A stretch of 20,821 bases of DNA from assembly GCA_003577005.1 (NCBI GenBank), contig QEUW01000085.1, positions 1 to 20,821 of the forward strand, read 5' to 3'. Origin of the DNA: Chloroflexota bacterium. GTDB taxonomy: Bacteria > Chloroflexota > Anaerolineae > Caldilineales > Caldilineaceae. The notes beneath the pieces were generated by a model. The model was not told the origin of the DNA. It made no database searches and saw only the letters and a list, made by a program, of their open reading frames with translations. Shown in pieces: positions 14,399-20,821 of the stretch (its first letter is position 1; each line of letters opens with the position of its first letter). Made by a program: the position numbers and the translations under genes.

Positions 14399-16789
14399 AT
14401 GACGACAACAGCCACGCCGGTTGCCCCTCAGCCGGCGCTCACCATGCGCACCCATATCGCCTATCTAGCCGAAGACCAGATCACGCGGCCGGTGGGCGTG
14501 CGCGTCGTCGAGCCCCCACCCGATACGCGGCAGGCCCTGCGTGGCAATCTCTATGCCGTGGTCGAACTTCCGGTCGAGGGGGCCGAGGACGAAGCCTTTG
14601 TCGAGCGGCTGCTCAGCGCCATCCAGCGTACCTATTATACTGTAAAGGGCACGCAGTCACACGTCCTGCGCGAGGCGCTGCGCGAAGCAAGGCGTGCCCT
14701 CGAAATGCATAGCCAGGAGAACGACAGCGAGCCGTTGCGCGCTGCGATTGTTATCACTGCAGTATTGGGCCGGCGCGTTTTGACCATCAGCAACGGGTTG
14801 GGGTTGGCGCTTACCACAGATGGCGCCAACGTCGATGTCTATCCGCCTTACACACCCAGCGCGCCTGCACAAGAGGCCGTCGAACCCGAAGGGGGATGGG
14901 AGATCTACCGTAAGGAACTGTATGGCGGTGGAGCGCTCTTTATCGGTGGCCGGCGTTGGCTTGAAGTCTTGAGCTTGCGCGAACTGGCCAGCACTGTCGC
15001 CTATCTTACGGCTGAAAACAGCGCCGACGCCGCAGCCGCCTTGCTTGACCTGGCCAACCAGCCCGAATTACCCGGCTTGCTGGTCGTGCTTCAGCCGGCG
15101 GACGCGCTACCACAATCGTCGTCCGGTGTGGCAGTCGGTGGTTTGCCGCCGGCGCTGCGACGTGGTCGCTTTAGTGGCCTGCCCATCTCGCTCAACGCAA
15201 TGCCACCGGTGCATACGATCCCGGCAGTCACCGGCGGGGCGAAGCCAGGCGCACCCGTCAAGCTCCCTGTGCAAGCCGCTGAAACTACCCATGCAGAAAC
15301 CGCGCCCGCTGGTTCGGAGGCTGCCAGGGAAGAGGAGCTAGGGACAGCGACCTCGCTTGCCCGTGCGACCGCGGCAACGATGGCGCTTTTTCGCACTGGG
15401 CTTGCGCGCACCCGTCTGTTTTTGGGCAACCTCTTCCCCGACCAGGCCACTGTTGCAACGGGGCATGGCGCTGGGGGCGAAGCTACCGGTTCATCCGCAG
15501 AATGGGCGCACGCTGCGGACACTGCCCCGCTTGCCGAGCAAGCCAGGCCCGCGCCGCCGCGGCTGGCTGCCGATACGGCGCCCACCCTGGCTGCCCCACC
15601 TCGAACCCAAGGCAGCCGTGCTCGCCTTTTTGTCTTGTTGGCGGTGCTTATCTTGGTGTTGGTGCCGGTGATCGTAGGGGCGCGCCAGTGGCAGCAGGGC
15701 GCCTCAAACCGGGCCGATGCCGAGGCATTGCTCGACCTGGCTGCCGCTCGTCTTGCCAGCGCTCAGGAAGCCTACGATGCCGGCGACAAAGTCGGTGCGC
15801 GCAGTCTGCTCGCCGAAGCGCAGGGACATGTGGACCGCGCCCGCACGATCCTGGTCGGACGTTCACCCCGGGCCGACGACCTTGCAGTTGAGATCCAGCG
15901 CGAATTAAACGAAGTCTTGCAGATTCAACCACTCTATGGGCTAGTACAGCCACTCGTTCGCTTTCCATCCGACGCCCAGCCGCATCGGGTGCTCGTGGTG
16001 GACCAGGATATCTATGTGCTCGACACGGCTCGCCAGCTTGTGCAACACTTCCGTCTGGACCTCAACACCAATACCGTGCCCGACCAGACCGGTGATATAG
16101 TCTTGCGACAGGGCGACCGCATCGGCGATGCCGAAGTAGGGCGGCTGGTGGCCATGACGTGGCAATTGCCGATCCCCGGCATCGAGGATAAAGCGAACCT
16201 CCTGGTGCTGGACCGCAACAACAACCTTTTCAAGTATGACCCGCGCGTCGAAGGCGTCACACAGCTTGAAATGGCGGACGCCAACGCCTGGGTGGCGCCA
16301 AGCCATGTCTACGCCTATTCTGGGCGCATCTATCTACTCGACCAGGGAGCGAACCAGATCTTTCGCTACAATCCAGCCAATTACGCCCAGCCGCCTGAAG
16401 GGTGGTTTGCCCCCCAGACACCGGTCAATCTCAACGGCGTACAGGCAATGGCTATCGACGGTGACATCTGGTTGCTCTTTGCCAACGGCCAGATCGTACG
16501 CTACCGCCAGGGAACTCAGATTTCGTTTGTGCTGGAGAGTGTGATCCCCTCCCCAAGCGAGCCGGTCGATATGGTAATGGGCGCACAGGCCGATTCGTTT
16601 ATCTACCTGGCAGACCGCAACGAGCAGCGGGTCCTGGTCTTCTCCAAAGATGGGGTCTTTCAGCGCCAATTGCAAGCAGCCGAAGGTGAACCGCTGCGGG
16701 GGTTGAGCGGGCTGTTTGTCGATGAAGTAGCTGGCACCATGTATATTCTGACGGAGGCGGCGCTTTACCAACATGCTCTGCCCAACTGA
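14399..16789 (+). CDS. Membrane protein: degenerate PP2C-like N-terminus, one membrane helix, beta-propeller-like C-terminus
   Basis: A 796-aa protein. Residues 16-235 follow the order of a PPM/PP2C phosphatase (GNLYAVVELPVEG near 49-61, a helix LREALREARRALEM at 90-103, VLTISNGLGLALTTDG at 127-142), but the metal-binding Asp of DGMGG and GDS are missing, so catalysis is unlikely. A Pro/Ala-rich stretch (240-405) leads to one hydrophobic helix (409-427, LFVLLAVLILVLVPVIVGA). Next comes a helical segment (432-510), then a beta-rich region (520-796) with repeated IYVLD, LLVLD, IYLLD, IYLAD strands, as in NHL/WD-like propellers. It is probably an inner-membrane protein with an outside propeller. 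The start at 14399 fits the promoter; the frame's earlier ATG at 14318 lies upstream of it. A terminator follows at 16842. The PP2C assignment is tentative. Confidence 0.72.
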   Translation: MTTTATPVAPQPALTMRTHIAYLAEDQITRPVGVRVVEPPPDTRQALRGNLYAVVELPVEGAEDEAFVERLLSAIQRTYYTVKGTQSHVLREALREARRALEMHSQENDSEPLRAAIVITAVLGRRVLTISNGLGLALTTDGANVDVYPPYTPSAPAQEAVEPEGGWEIYRKELYGGGALFIGGRRWLEVLSLRELASTVAYLTAENSADAAAALLDLANQPELPGLLVVLQPADALPQSSSGVAVGGLPPALRRGRFSGLPISLNAMPPVHTIPAVTGGAKPGAPVKLPVQAAETTHAETAPAGSEAAREEELGTATSLARATAATMALFRTGLARTRLFLGNLFPDQATVATGHGAGGEATGSSAEWAHAADTAPLAEQARPAPPRLAADTAPTLAAPPRTQGSRARLFVLLAVLILVLVPVIVGARQWQQGASNRADAEALLDLAAARLASAQEAYDAGDKVGARSLLAEAQGHVDRARTILVGRSPRADDLAVEIQRELNEVLQIQPLYGLVQPLVRFPSDAQPHRVLVVDQDIYVLDTARQLVQHFRLDLNTNTVPDQTGDIVLRQGDRIGDAEVGRLVAMTWQLPIPGIEDKANLLVLDRNNNLFKYDPRVEGVTQLEMADANAWVAPSHVYAYSGRIYLLDQGANQIFRYNPANYAQPPEGWFAPQTPVNLNGVQAMAIDGDIWLLFANGQIVRYRQGTQISFVLESVIPSPSEPVDMVMGAQADSFIYLADRNEQRVLVFSKDGVFQRQLQAAEGEPLRGLSGLFVDEVAGTMYILTEAALYQHALPN

Positions 16790-16841
16790 ACAGAGCAGCA
16801 ATTCAGACCATTTTCTGCCAATTTCCCAACGTTGTGGAACA

Positions 16842-16869
16842 ACCGGCCCTTTGGGCCGGTCTTTTATTT
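16842..16869 (+). terminator. Rho-independent terminator
   Basis: ACCGGCCC (16842-16849), loop TTT and GGGCCGGT (16853-16860) form an 8-bp GC-rich stem, followed by CTTTTATTT. It sits 52 bases after the stop of the propeller protein gene and ends its transcript before the next promoter. Confidence 0.9.
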
Positions 16870-16910
16870 CGGTCAAACCCGTCTTTTATTTTGGTCGAAT
16901 GAGCCAATAC

Positions 16911-16941
16911 TTGCCATAGTTCTTAAGCTTTGTGCTATAAT
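16911..16941 (+). promoter_or_regulatory. Extended -10 promoter of the LCP operon
   Basis: A perfect TATAAT at 16936-16941 is preceded by TG at 16933-16934, an extended -10. A weak -35, TTGCCA at 16911-16916, is 19 bp upstream. The predicted start at about 16948 is three bases before the ATG at 16951, so the message is nearly leaderless. Confidence 0.75.
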
Positions 16942-16950
16942 TTTCCTGGT

Positions 16951-18384
16951 ATGAAAGAGCGATTTGAACAGTCAGAATTGCCAAATACAGAATCGCCGGA
17001 ACAGCGGTCCCGTTGGATCGGGATTGTGCTGGTCCTTTATGCCCTTCTTGTCTTGAGCGCAGCTGGGGCTGGCGCTTTCTGGCTCTACGATTGGGCGCGC
17101 ACACGGATCGTGGAGTCATCGCCCTATGCCACCAGCGCGTGGCCGGCACCCCAGACGGCAGTGACCAGTGACGCCGTAAGCGAGAGTGCGGTGCCTGCGG
17201 ATGGCGAGTCCCCTGCACAGGTGGTTGAACAGACACCCACCATCCAGCCCATCAATGTGTTGCTGATGGGAACCGATGCCCGGCCCGATGAGTTTGGCCC
17301 CACCCGCACCGACACGCTCATGTTGTTGACATTGGACCCGGCGACCCAGACAGCCGGGATGCTCTCGCTGCCGCGCGACCTGTGGGTGCCGATCCCCGGT
17401 CTTAACATGACCTATAAGATCAACACAGTCTACGCCCTCGGCGAAGACAGGCGCTATACCGGTGGTGGCGCCCAGTTGGTCAAAGATACGGTGAGCAGCT
17501 TTATCGGCCAGCCGGTGCAGTACTATGTGTTGGTTAACTTCCGCGGCTTTGTCGAGATCGTGGACCTGATCGGCGGTGTGGATATCGAGGTGCCCAAAAC
17601 TATCCACGACACCGAATACCCCACGGCTGATTACGGTGTCGAGACTTTTTATTTGAGTGCCGGCCCCCAGCATCTGGATGGCGAGACCGCGCTCAAATAT
17701 GTGCGGACGCGCAATGTGGATGACGATTACGGTCGCGCTCGCCGCCAACAGGATCTGATTCGGGCGATCTTCGACAAGGTGATGAGCGCCGATATGATCC
17801 CATTCTTGTTGAGCAAGGCGCCTACGCTCGTTTACACCATGCGCAGCAGCATCGACACCGACATTCCCATGGCAACGCAGTTTGAACTGGCGAATTATAT
17901 GCGCCAGGCGTCACTCAAGGAGATTCGCCAGTTGGTGTTGGACAATCGCTACGGTGAAGAGACCTACAGCGACGACGGCGCCTGGATCCTTTTGCCCGAC
18001 CGCGAAAAGGTGCGTATTGCAGTGGATGAGTTCTTCCGGGCGCCGGCTACAACCTCGCAAGATGGCATCGCGGTCGCACTGGCCGCACCGCAGCCGGTTC
18101 GCATCGAGGTGCTCAACGGGACCGACCAACCGGGGGTGGCGGCGCGCACGCGTGACCTGCTCGTGGCGCAGGGTTGGCAAGTGGTCTCTATTGGAGATGC
18201 CGACCGGCACGACTACGGTCGCACACTGGTCATCAACTATGGCGCCTCCACCCAGGTGGTAGATGAGGTGAGCGCGGCGCTCAATTTGCAGCCGGGGCTC
18301 GCCAGCCTGGCCGGGCTCAACCAATCGTCACTGGTAGATGTGCGCATCGTTGTTGGCAGTGACATCTTACCGGTCATCCGCTAG
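16951..18384 (+). CDS. LytR-CpsA-Psr (LCP) family cell-envelope glycopolymer transferase with LytR_C domain
   Basis: A 477-aa protein with a short cytoplasmic N-terminus, one membrane helix (22-47), a Pro/Ser-rich spacer (55-98) and an extracytoplasmic LCP domain (100-280). Conserved LCP blocks are LLMGTDARPDE (104-114), RTDTLMLLTLD (119-129), MLSLPRDLWVPIPG (137-150), DGETALKYVRTR (243-254) and RARRQQDLI (262-270), with the Arg and Asp residues that handle the pyrophosphate of lipid-linked glycans. The C-terminal LytR_C domain (about 382-470) starts RIEVLNGT. LCP enzymes move glycopolymers from a lipid carrier to the cell wall or protein. The ATG at 16951 is used because the promoter lies just before it; an in-frame TTG at 16930 would overlap the -10 box. 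It is followed after 11 bases by a hydrolase gene in the same operon. Confidence 0.95.
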   Translation: MKERFEQSELPNTESPEQRSRWIGIVLVLYALLVLSAAGAGAFWLYDWARTRIVESSPYATSAWPAPQTAVTSDAVSESAVPADGESPAQVVEQTPTIQPINVLLMGTDARPDEFGPTRTDTLMLLTLDPATQTAGMLSLPRDLWVPIPGLNMTYKINTVYALGEDRRYTGGGAQLVKDTVSSFIGQPVQYYVLVNFRGFVEIVDLIGGVDIEVPKTIHDTEYPTADYGVETFYLSAGPQHLDGETALKYVRTRNVDDDYGRARRQQDLIRAIFDKVMSADMIPFLLSKAPTLVYTMRSSIDTDIPMATQFELANYMRQASLKEIRQLVLDNRYGEETYSDDGAWILLPDREKVRIAVDEFFRAPATTSQDGIAVALAAPQPVRIEVLNGTDQPGVAARTRDLLVAQGWQVVSIGDADRHDYGRTLVINYGASTQVVDEVSAALNLQPGLASLAGLNQSSLVDVRIVVGSDILPVIR

Positions 18385-18395
18385 AATTGTGCATC

Positions 18396-19364
18396 GTGAA
18401 AAGTCTTGCCTTTTTTGCAGCGACCGTTGTCTCGCTGTTTGTCTGGCTGTCGCGCGTCTGGCCGCTGCGCAATCTCCCCACACCGCGTCCGGCGGCCACG
18501 TATGAGGAAGCACTTGAGCGCCTGGCCGTTGTCCAGCAGGATGGCGCTGCGGAGGTCAACCCGCTCTGTCGCACCCACCTGCTGACCCACGGCCAACAGG
18601 TAGACCACGCTACGATCCTGCTCCACGGGTTTACTAATTGCCCCCACCAGTTTCATCAGCTGGCCGTACAACTCTATGAAGCAGGCGATAATGTCCTCAA
18701 TGTGCGGCTCCCCCGGCACGGGCTGGCAGACCCCTTAACGGATGAGCTTGCGTACTTACGCGCCGAGGAACTGGCTGTGCAGGCGAACAAGGTGATCGAC
18801 GTTGCCCACGGTTTGGGGAGGCGCGTCACGGTGTTAGGCTTTTCGCTAGGCGGTGTGGTGGCGGCCTGGGCGGCGCAGATCCGACCTGACCTGGATTACG
18901 CCTTCCTCGTCTCGCCGGCGATTGGGATCCGCGCCTTGTCGCCCTGGCGCAGCCGCTTGTATGCCAATTTACTCGCTTGGCTGCCCAACTGGTACCGCTG
19001 GTGGGACCCGGTGCACAAGCAAGAGCGCGACGGCCCACGTCATGCCTACCCGCGCTTTGCCACGCGTGGTCTGGCGGCATTGTTGCGCCTGGGCTGTATT
19101 GTCCAGACCGCAGCGCGCCGCCGGCCTCCGGTCGCTGGGAAGACGATCGTCATCACCAACCCGTGTGACCCGGTCGTCGATAACGCCACAGTCGCCGCCA
19201 CCGTGGCGGCCTGGCGCACCCACGGCGCCCTCATCCACACCTATGAATTCCCTGCCGACTGGTGTCTGATCCACGACCTCATGGACCCCAGCCAGCCTCA
19301 ACAGCAGGTAGCACGTGTCTATCCACAACTTTTGACCTGGATCAATGTAGAACGTAGAACGTAG
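18396..19364 (+). CDS. Membrane-anchored or exported alpha/beta hydrolase
   Basis: A 322-aa protein with an N-terminal hydrophobic segment (3-18, LAFFAATVVSLFVWL) that could be a membrane anchor or signal. It is followed by an alpha/beta-hydrolase: ATILLHGFT (72-80), nucleophile Ser150 in LGFSLGG, candidate Asp258 in NPCDPVVD, and His293 in WCLIHDLMD. It resembles lysophospholipase/carboxylesterase-like hydrolases; the substrate is unknown. I place the start at GTG 18396, 11 bases after the LCP stop. A TTG at 18387 is also possible, and neither has a clear ribosome binding site, so translational coupling to the LCP gene is likely. The last residues VERRT and the TAG are encoded by the GTAGAAC repeat, so the end may have been altered by that repeat. 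Confidence 0.85.
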   Translation: MKSLAFFAATVVSLFVWLSRVWPLRNLPTPRPAATYEEALERLAVVQQDGAAEVNPLCRTHLLTHGQQVDHATILLHGFTNCPHQFHQLAVQLYEAGDNVLNVRLPRHGLADPLTDELAYLRAEELAVQANKVIDVAHGLGRRVTVLGFSLGGVVAAWAAQIRPDLDYAFLVSPAIGIRALSPWRSRLYANLLAWLPNWYRWWDPVHKQERDGPRHAYPRFATRGLAALLRLGCIVQTAARRRPPVAGKTIVITNPCDPVVDNATVAATVAAWRTHGALIHTYEFPADWCLIHDLMDPSQPQQQVARVYPQLLTWINVERRT

Positions 19365-19365
19365 A
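19347..19365 (+). repeat. GTAGAAC direct repeat, left copy
   Basis: GTAGAACGTAGAACGTAGA contains two and a half 7-bp units and includes the stop codon (19362-19364) of the hydrolase gene. A near-identical copy (18 of 19) is at 19467-19485. The two flank the 100-bp element at 19366-19465, like a long target duplication or a split tandem tract. Confidence 0.8.
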
Positions 19366-19465
19366 TGTATTGACCCATCAGGTTAGAGAGCTTAATGGGA
19401 GGTGCAACGCACTTTTCAAGTGCATCGCACCTGTAGCACCCTCTCTAACCTCATGTGCCAATACA
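19366..19465. mobile_element. 100-bp MITE-like element with 25-bp terminal inverted repeats
   Basis: TGTATTGACCCATCAGGTTA... at 19366-19390 matches the reverse complement of 19441-19465 in 22 of 25 positions. The innermost GGTTAGAGAG and the outermost TGTATTG are exact. The 31-nt hairpin sits in the centre. It carries no gene. It is flanked by near-identical 19-bp direct repeats. Confidence 0.65.
19401..19431. repeat. 31-nt palindromic repeat, copy 5
   Basis: It is identical in all 31 positions to copy 1 at 6758-6788, 12.6 kb away, although the surrounding element ends are different. This argues that the 31-nt unit moves or is conserved on its own. Confidence 0.88.
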
Positions 19466-19466
19466 C

Positions 19467-19525
19467 GTAGAACGTAGAACGTGGAATCGGGAGCAATATT
19501 CTACGCTCTGCATTCTGCGTTCTAC
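19467..19525. terminator. GTAGAAC hairpin between convergent genes, possible terminator
   Basis: GTAGAACGTAGAA at 19467-19479 pairs with 19513-19525 with one mismatch in 13. On the plus strand GTTTTC follows, giving a short T-run for the hydrolase transcript. On the minus strand the hairpin begins just six bases after the stop of the gene at 19531. Confidence 0.6.
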
Positions 19526-19530
19526 GTTTT

Positions 19531-20821
19531 CTACCAACTCATGTGGCGGACGTTGTCGCGTTCGTCGATTGGGGCATAGACGATGCCGCCCTGGAAGCCT
19601 TGGGCGACTAGCTGGCCCACCAAAAATTGCTGGGTAACCGGCATGCCGAGAGCGTTACGGCGGGCATATTCGGCCAGCGGCGAGTCGGGTTGATATTCGA
19701 TGCCCAGACGGTTCCAGGCCGCCGCGCGGACAAGCGCAAGGCCGGTAAGGGTATGTGCATCCGCTGTGTTTGCCGGTGGGAGTGCAGCGTCGTTGGGCGC
19801 TATCCCCCGTCCGCCGCCAACAACGGGCAGGAAGATGGTGTAATCACCGGGCGGGCGGGTGGGGCCAGGTTGCAGGTCACTGCGCCGCACCGCCTGCCAG
19901 ACGACGAAAAAGGAGACGTGCTGTCTGGCCGGCATACCGCCGCCGCACACCACCTCCGCAGCTCCGGTTGGCGCCCAACACCAAGGCCCCGACTCGCCCC
20001 GCTCTAGCACAAAGTTGCTGCCGGGGCCGGTGATGATATTGGCCCACCCTGAATGCGTCTTGGTCTGGCGCACCACGTAGTCGCGATAGGCGGGGTCGCC
20101 CAGCTTCTCAAAGCCATCGGACCAGAAGATGATCTCCTTATCGCGCATGAGCTGGCCATCCAACCCGATGACGGCGGCAAAGAGGTGGTGGTCGGCGCCG
20201 GCATCGTCAAAATAGTCAGGCGCGCCCCATGGTTTGAGGTAGGTATCACGCGCCCACTGGTTGACCGAACCGACATTGGTGGTGGGCTCCCATGACCCGT
20301 CGCGCGTCGTAAAGATGTCTTTGACCAGGTAAACGATGTCACCTTGGGGTTGATCGGAGCGCTCGTTGAGGGTACGAATCCGCACGTTGAGATACTCGAC
20401 CCAGTCGCCCAGCCGGCGTGTGATTACCGGGGTGGTCGGTTTTTCGGGCTCGGTGGGCTTTTCCGGTTCCACCGGTTTTTCTGGTTCCACCGGCTCTTCC
20501 GGTTCGACGGGCGGTTGTTCGAGGTCCGTGCGGCGCACGGCTTGCCAGACGACAAAGGTAGAAACATGGTGGTTGGCAGGCAACCCGCCGCCACAGACAA
20601 CCTCGGCGGCCCCGACCGGCGCCCAGCACCACGGTCCCGACTCACCCCGCTCCGGCACGAACGAGCTGCTTGGGCCCATAAAGAGATTGGCCCACCCGCT
20701 GCTCTCTTTAGTCCGTTCGCGCACAAAGCCAGTATAGGAAGGGTCGCCTAGCCGTTCAAATCCATCAGACCAAAAGATGATCTCGTGATTCTTGATGGGG
20801 TTGCCCTCGAGGTCGAGCACG
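19531..20821 (-). CDS. Exported protein with tandem repeated domains, C-terminal part (start outside window)
   Basis: The last 430 or so residues of a larger protein. Two copies of one domain are seen, each with EIIFWSDGFE(R/K)LGDP, SGWAN, FV.ERGESGPWCWAP, AAEVVCGGG and FVVWQAVRR. The second copy, complete in the window, spans about 190 residues and starts WVEYLNVRIRTLNE. They are joined by a 6-residue repeat linker (VEPEKP). After the second copy come the linker YTIFLPVVGGG, typical of Chloroflexota surface proteins, and a helical C-terminal module with LALVRAAAWNRLGIEY, ending NVRHMSW. Such modules are often found beside cell-wall or phage-lysin-like domains, but no catalytic domain is in the window. 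The conserved Cys pair in WCWAP...VVCGGG may form a disulphide in each copy. Function unknown; a surface location is inferred. Confidence 0.8.
   Translation of the reverse strand, partial: VLDLEGNPIKNHEIIFWSDGFERLGDPSYTGFVRERTKESSGWANLFMGPSSSFVPERGESGPWCWAPVGAAEVVCGGGLPANHHVSTFVVWQAVRRTDLEQPPVEPEEPVEPEKPVEPEKPTEPEKPTTPVITRRLGDWVEYLNVRIRTLNERSDQPQGDIVYLVKDIFTTRDGSWEPTTNVGSVNQWARDTYLKPWGAPDYFDDAGADHHLFAAVIGLDGQLMRDKEIIFWSDGFEKLGDPAYRDYVVRQTKTHSGWANIITGPGSNFVLERGESGPWCWAPTGAAEVVCGGGMPARQHVSFFVVWQAVRRSDLQPGPTRPPGDYTIFLPVVGGGRGIAPNDAALPPANTADAHTLTGLALVRAAAWNRLGIEYQPDSPLAEYARRNALGMPVTQQFLVGQLVAQGFQGGIVYAPIDERDNVRHMSW
20437..20508 (-). repeat. Four tandem 18-bp units encoding a Pro/Glu linker
   Basis: Units at 20437-20454, 20455-20472, 20473-20490 and 20491-20508 encode TEPEKP, VEPEKP, VEPEKP and VEPEEP. 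They form a stiff acidic spacer between the two repeated domains and can change copy number by slippage. Confidence 0.85.

Noticed and set aside
6758..19431. CRISPR array
   Set aside because: Although the repeats are 31 nt and partly identical, they are spread over 12.6 kb in intergenic sites without regular spacers, and no cas gene is present.

Overview
The window looks like a chromosomal segment of a Chloroflexota bacterium, probably a filamentous Caldilineae/Anaerolineae-type lineage. This rests on several traits: a BTAD/SARP-type regulator, abundant CHAT and caspase-like proteins, 'IFLPV'-type linkers in an exported protein, a LysW-like zinc ribbon, near-leaderless sigma-70 promoters, and families of short palindromic intergenic repeats. 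The assignment is inference from gene content; there is no marker gene.

Left part (1-2.8 kb): two gene remnants meet head to head near 613-637. One is the 5'-truncated BTAD regulator (minus), the other a 5'-truncated SAM methyltransferase (plus). They are followed by a PadR repressor under a near-consensus promoter with a perfect 19-bp palindrome in its spacer, an overlapping four-helix membrane protein gene, and a small conserved-looking hypothetical gene. A 55-nt hairpin separates this block from the next gene, which converges on it.

Centre (2.8-10.2 kb): a minus-strand module is the most striking content. In transcription order it encodes a CHAT protein with a conserved Cys but Thr in place of the catalytic His (469 aa), a CHAT protein with an intact His/Cys pair and a long helical N-terminus (659 aa), and, after a 450-bp repeat-filled gap, a 1173-aa protein joining a caspase (C14) domain to a C-terminal alpha/beta-hydrolase (lipase-like) domain. 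By analogy with protease-triggered bacterial conflict systems I infer a cascade in which proteases control a lipase effector. The sequence shows the domains and residues; it does not show the cascade.

Right part (10.2-20.8 kb): YigZ/IMPACT protein, a LysW-like zinc ribbon with a very acidic tail, and an alpha/beta-hydrolase fused to an acyl-CoA synthetase, all minus. Divergently transcribed are a membrane protein with a degenerate PP2C-like N-terminus and a beta-propeller-like C-terminus, then a LytR-CpsA-Psr protein and an alpha/beta hydrolase in an operon (cell-envelope functions). The window ends in the C-terminal part of an exported protein with two tandem domains joined by a Pro/Glu-rich linker.

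Threaded through the intergenic spaces is a family of 31-nt hairpins (five copies, two identical). Three of them sit inside small elements with different terminal inverted repeats. Three genes have their stop codon inside repeat sequence. I see no rRNA, tRNA, CRISPR array or transposase gene.
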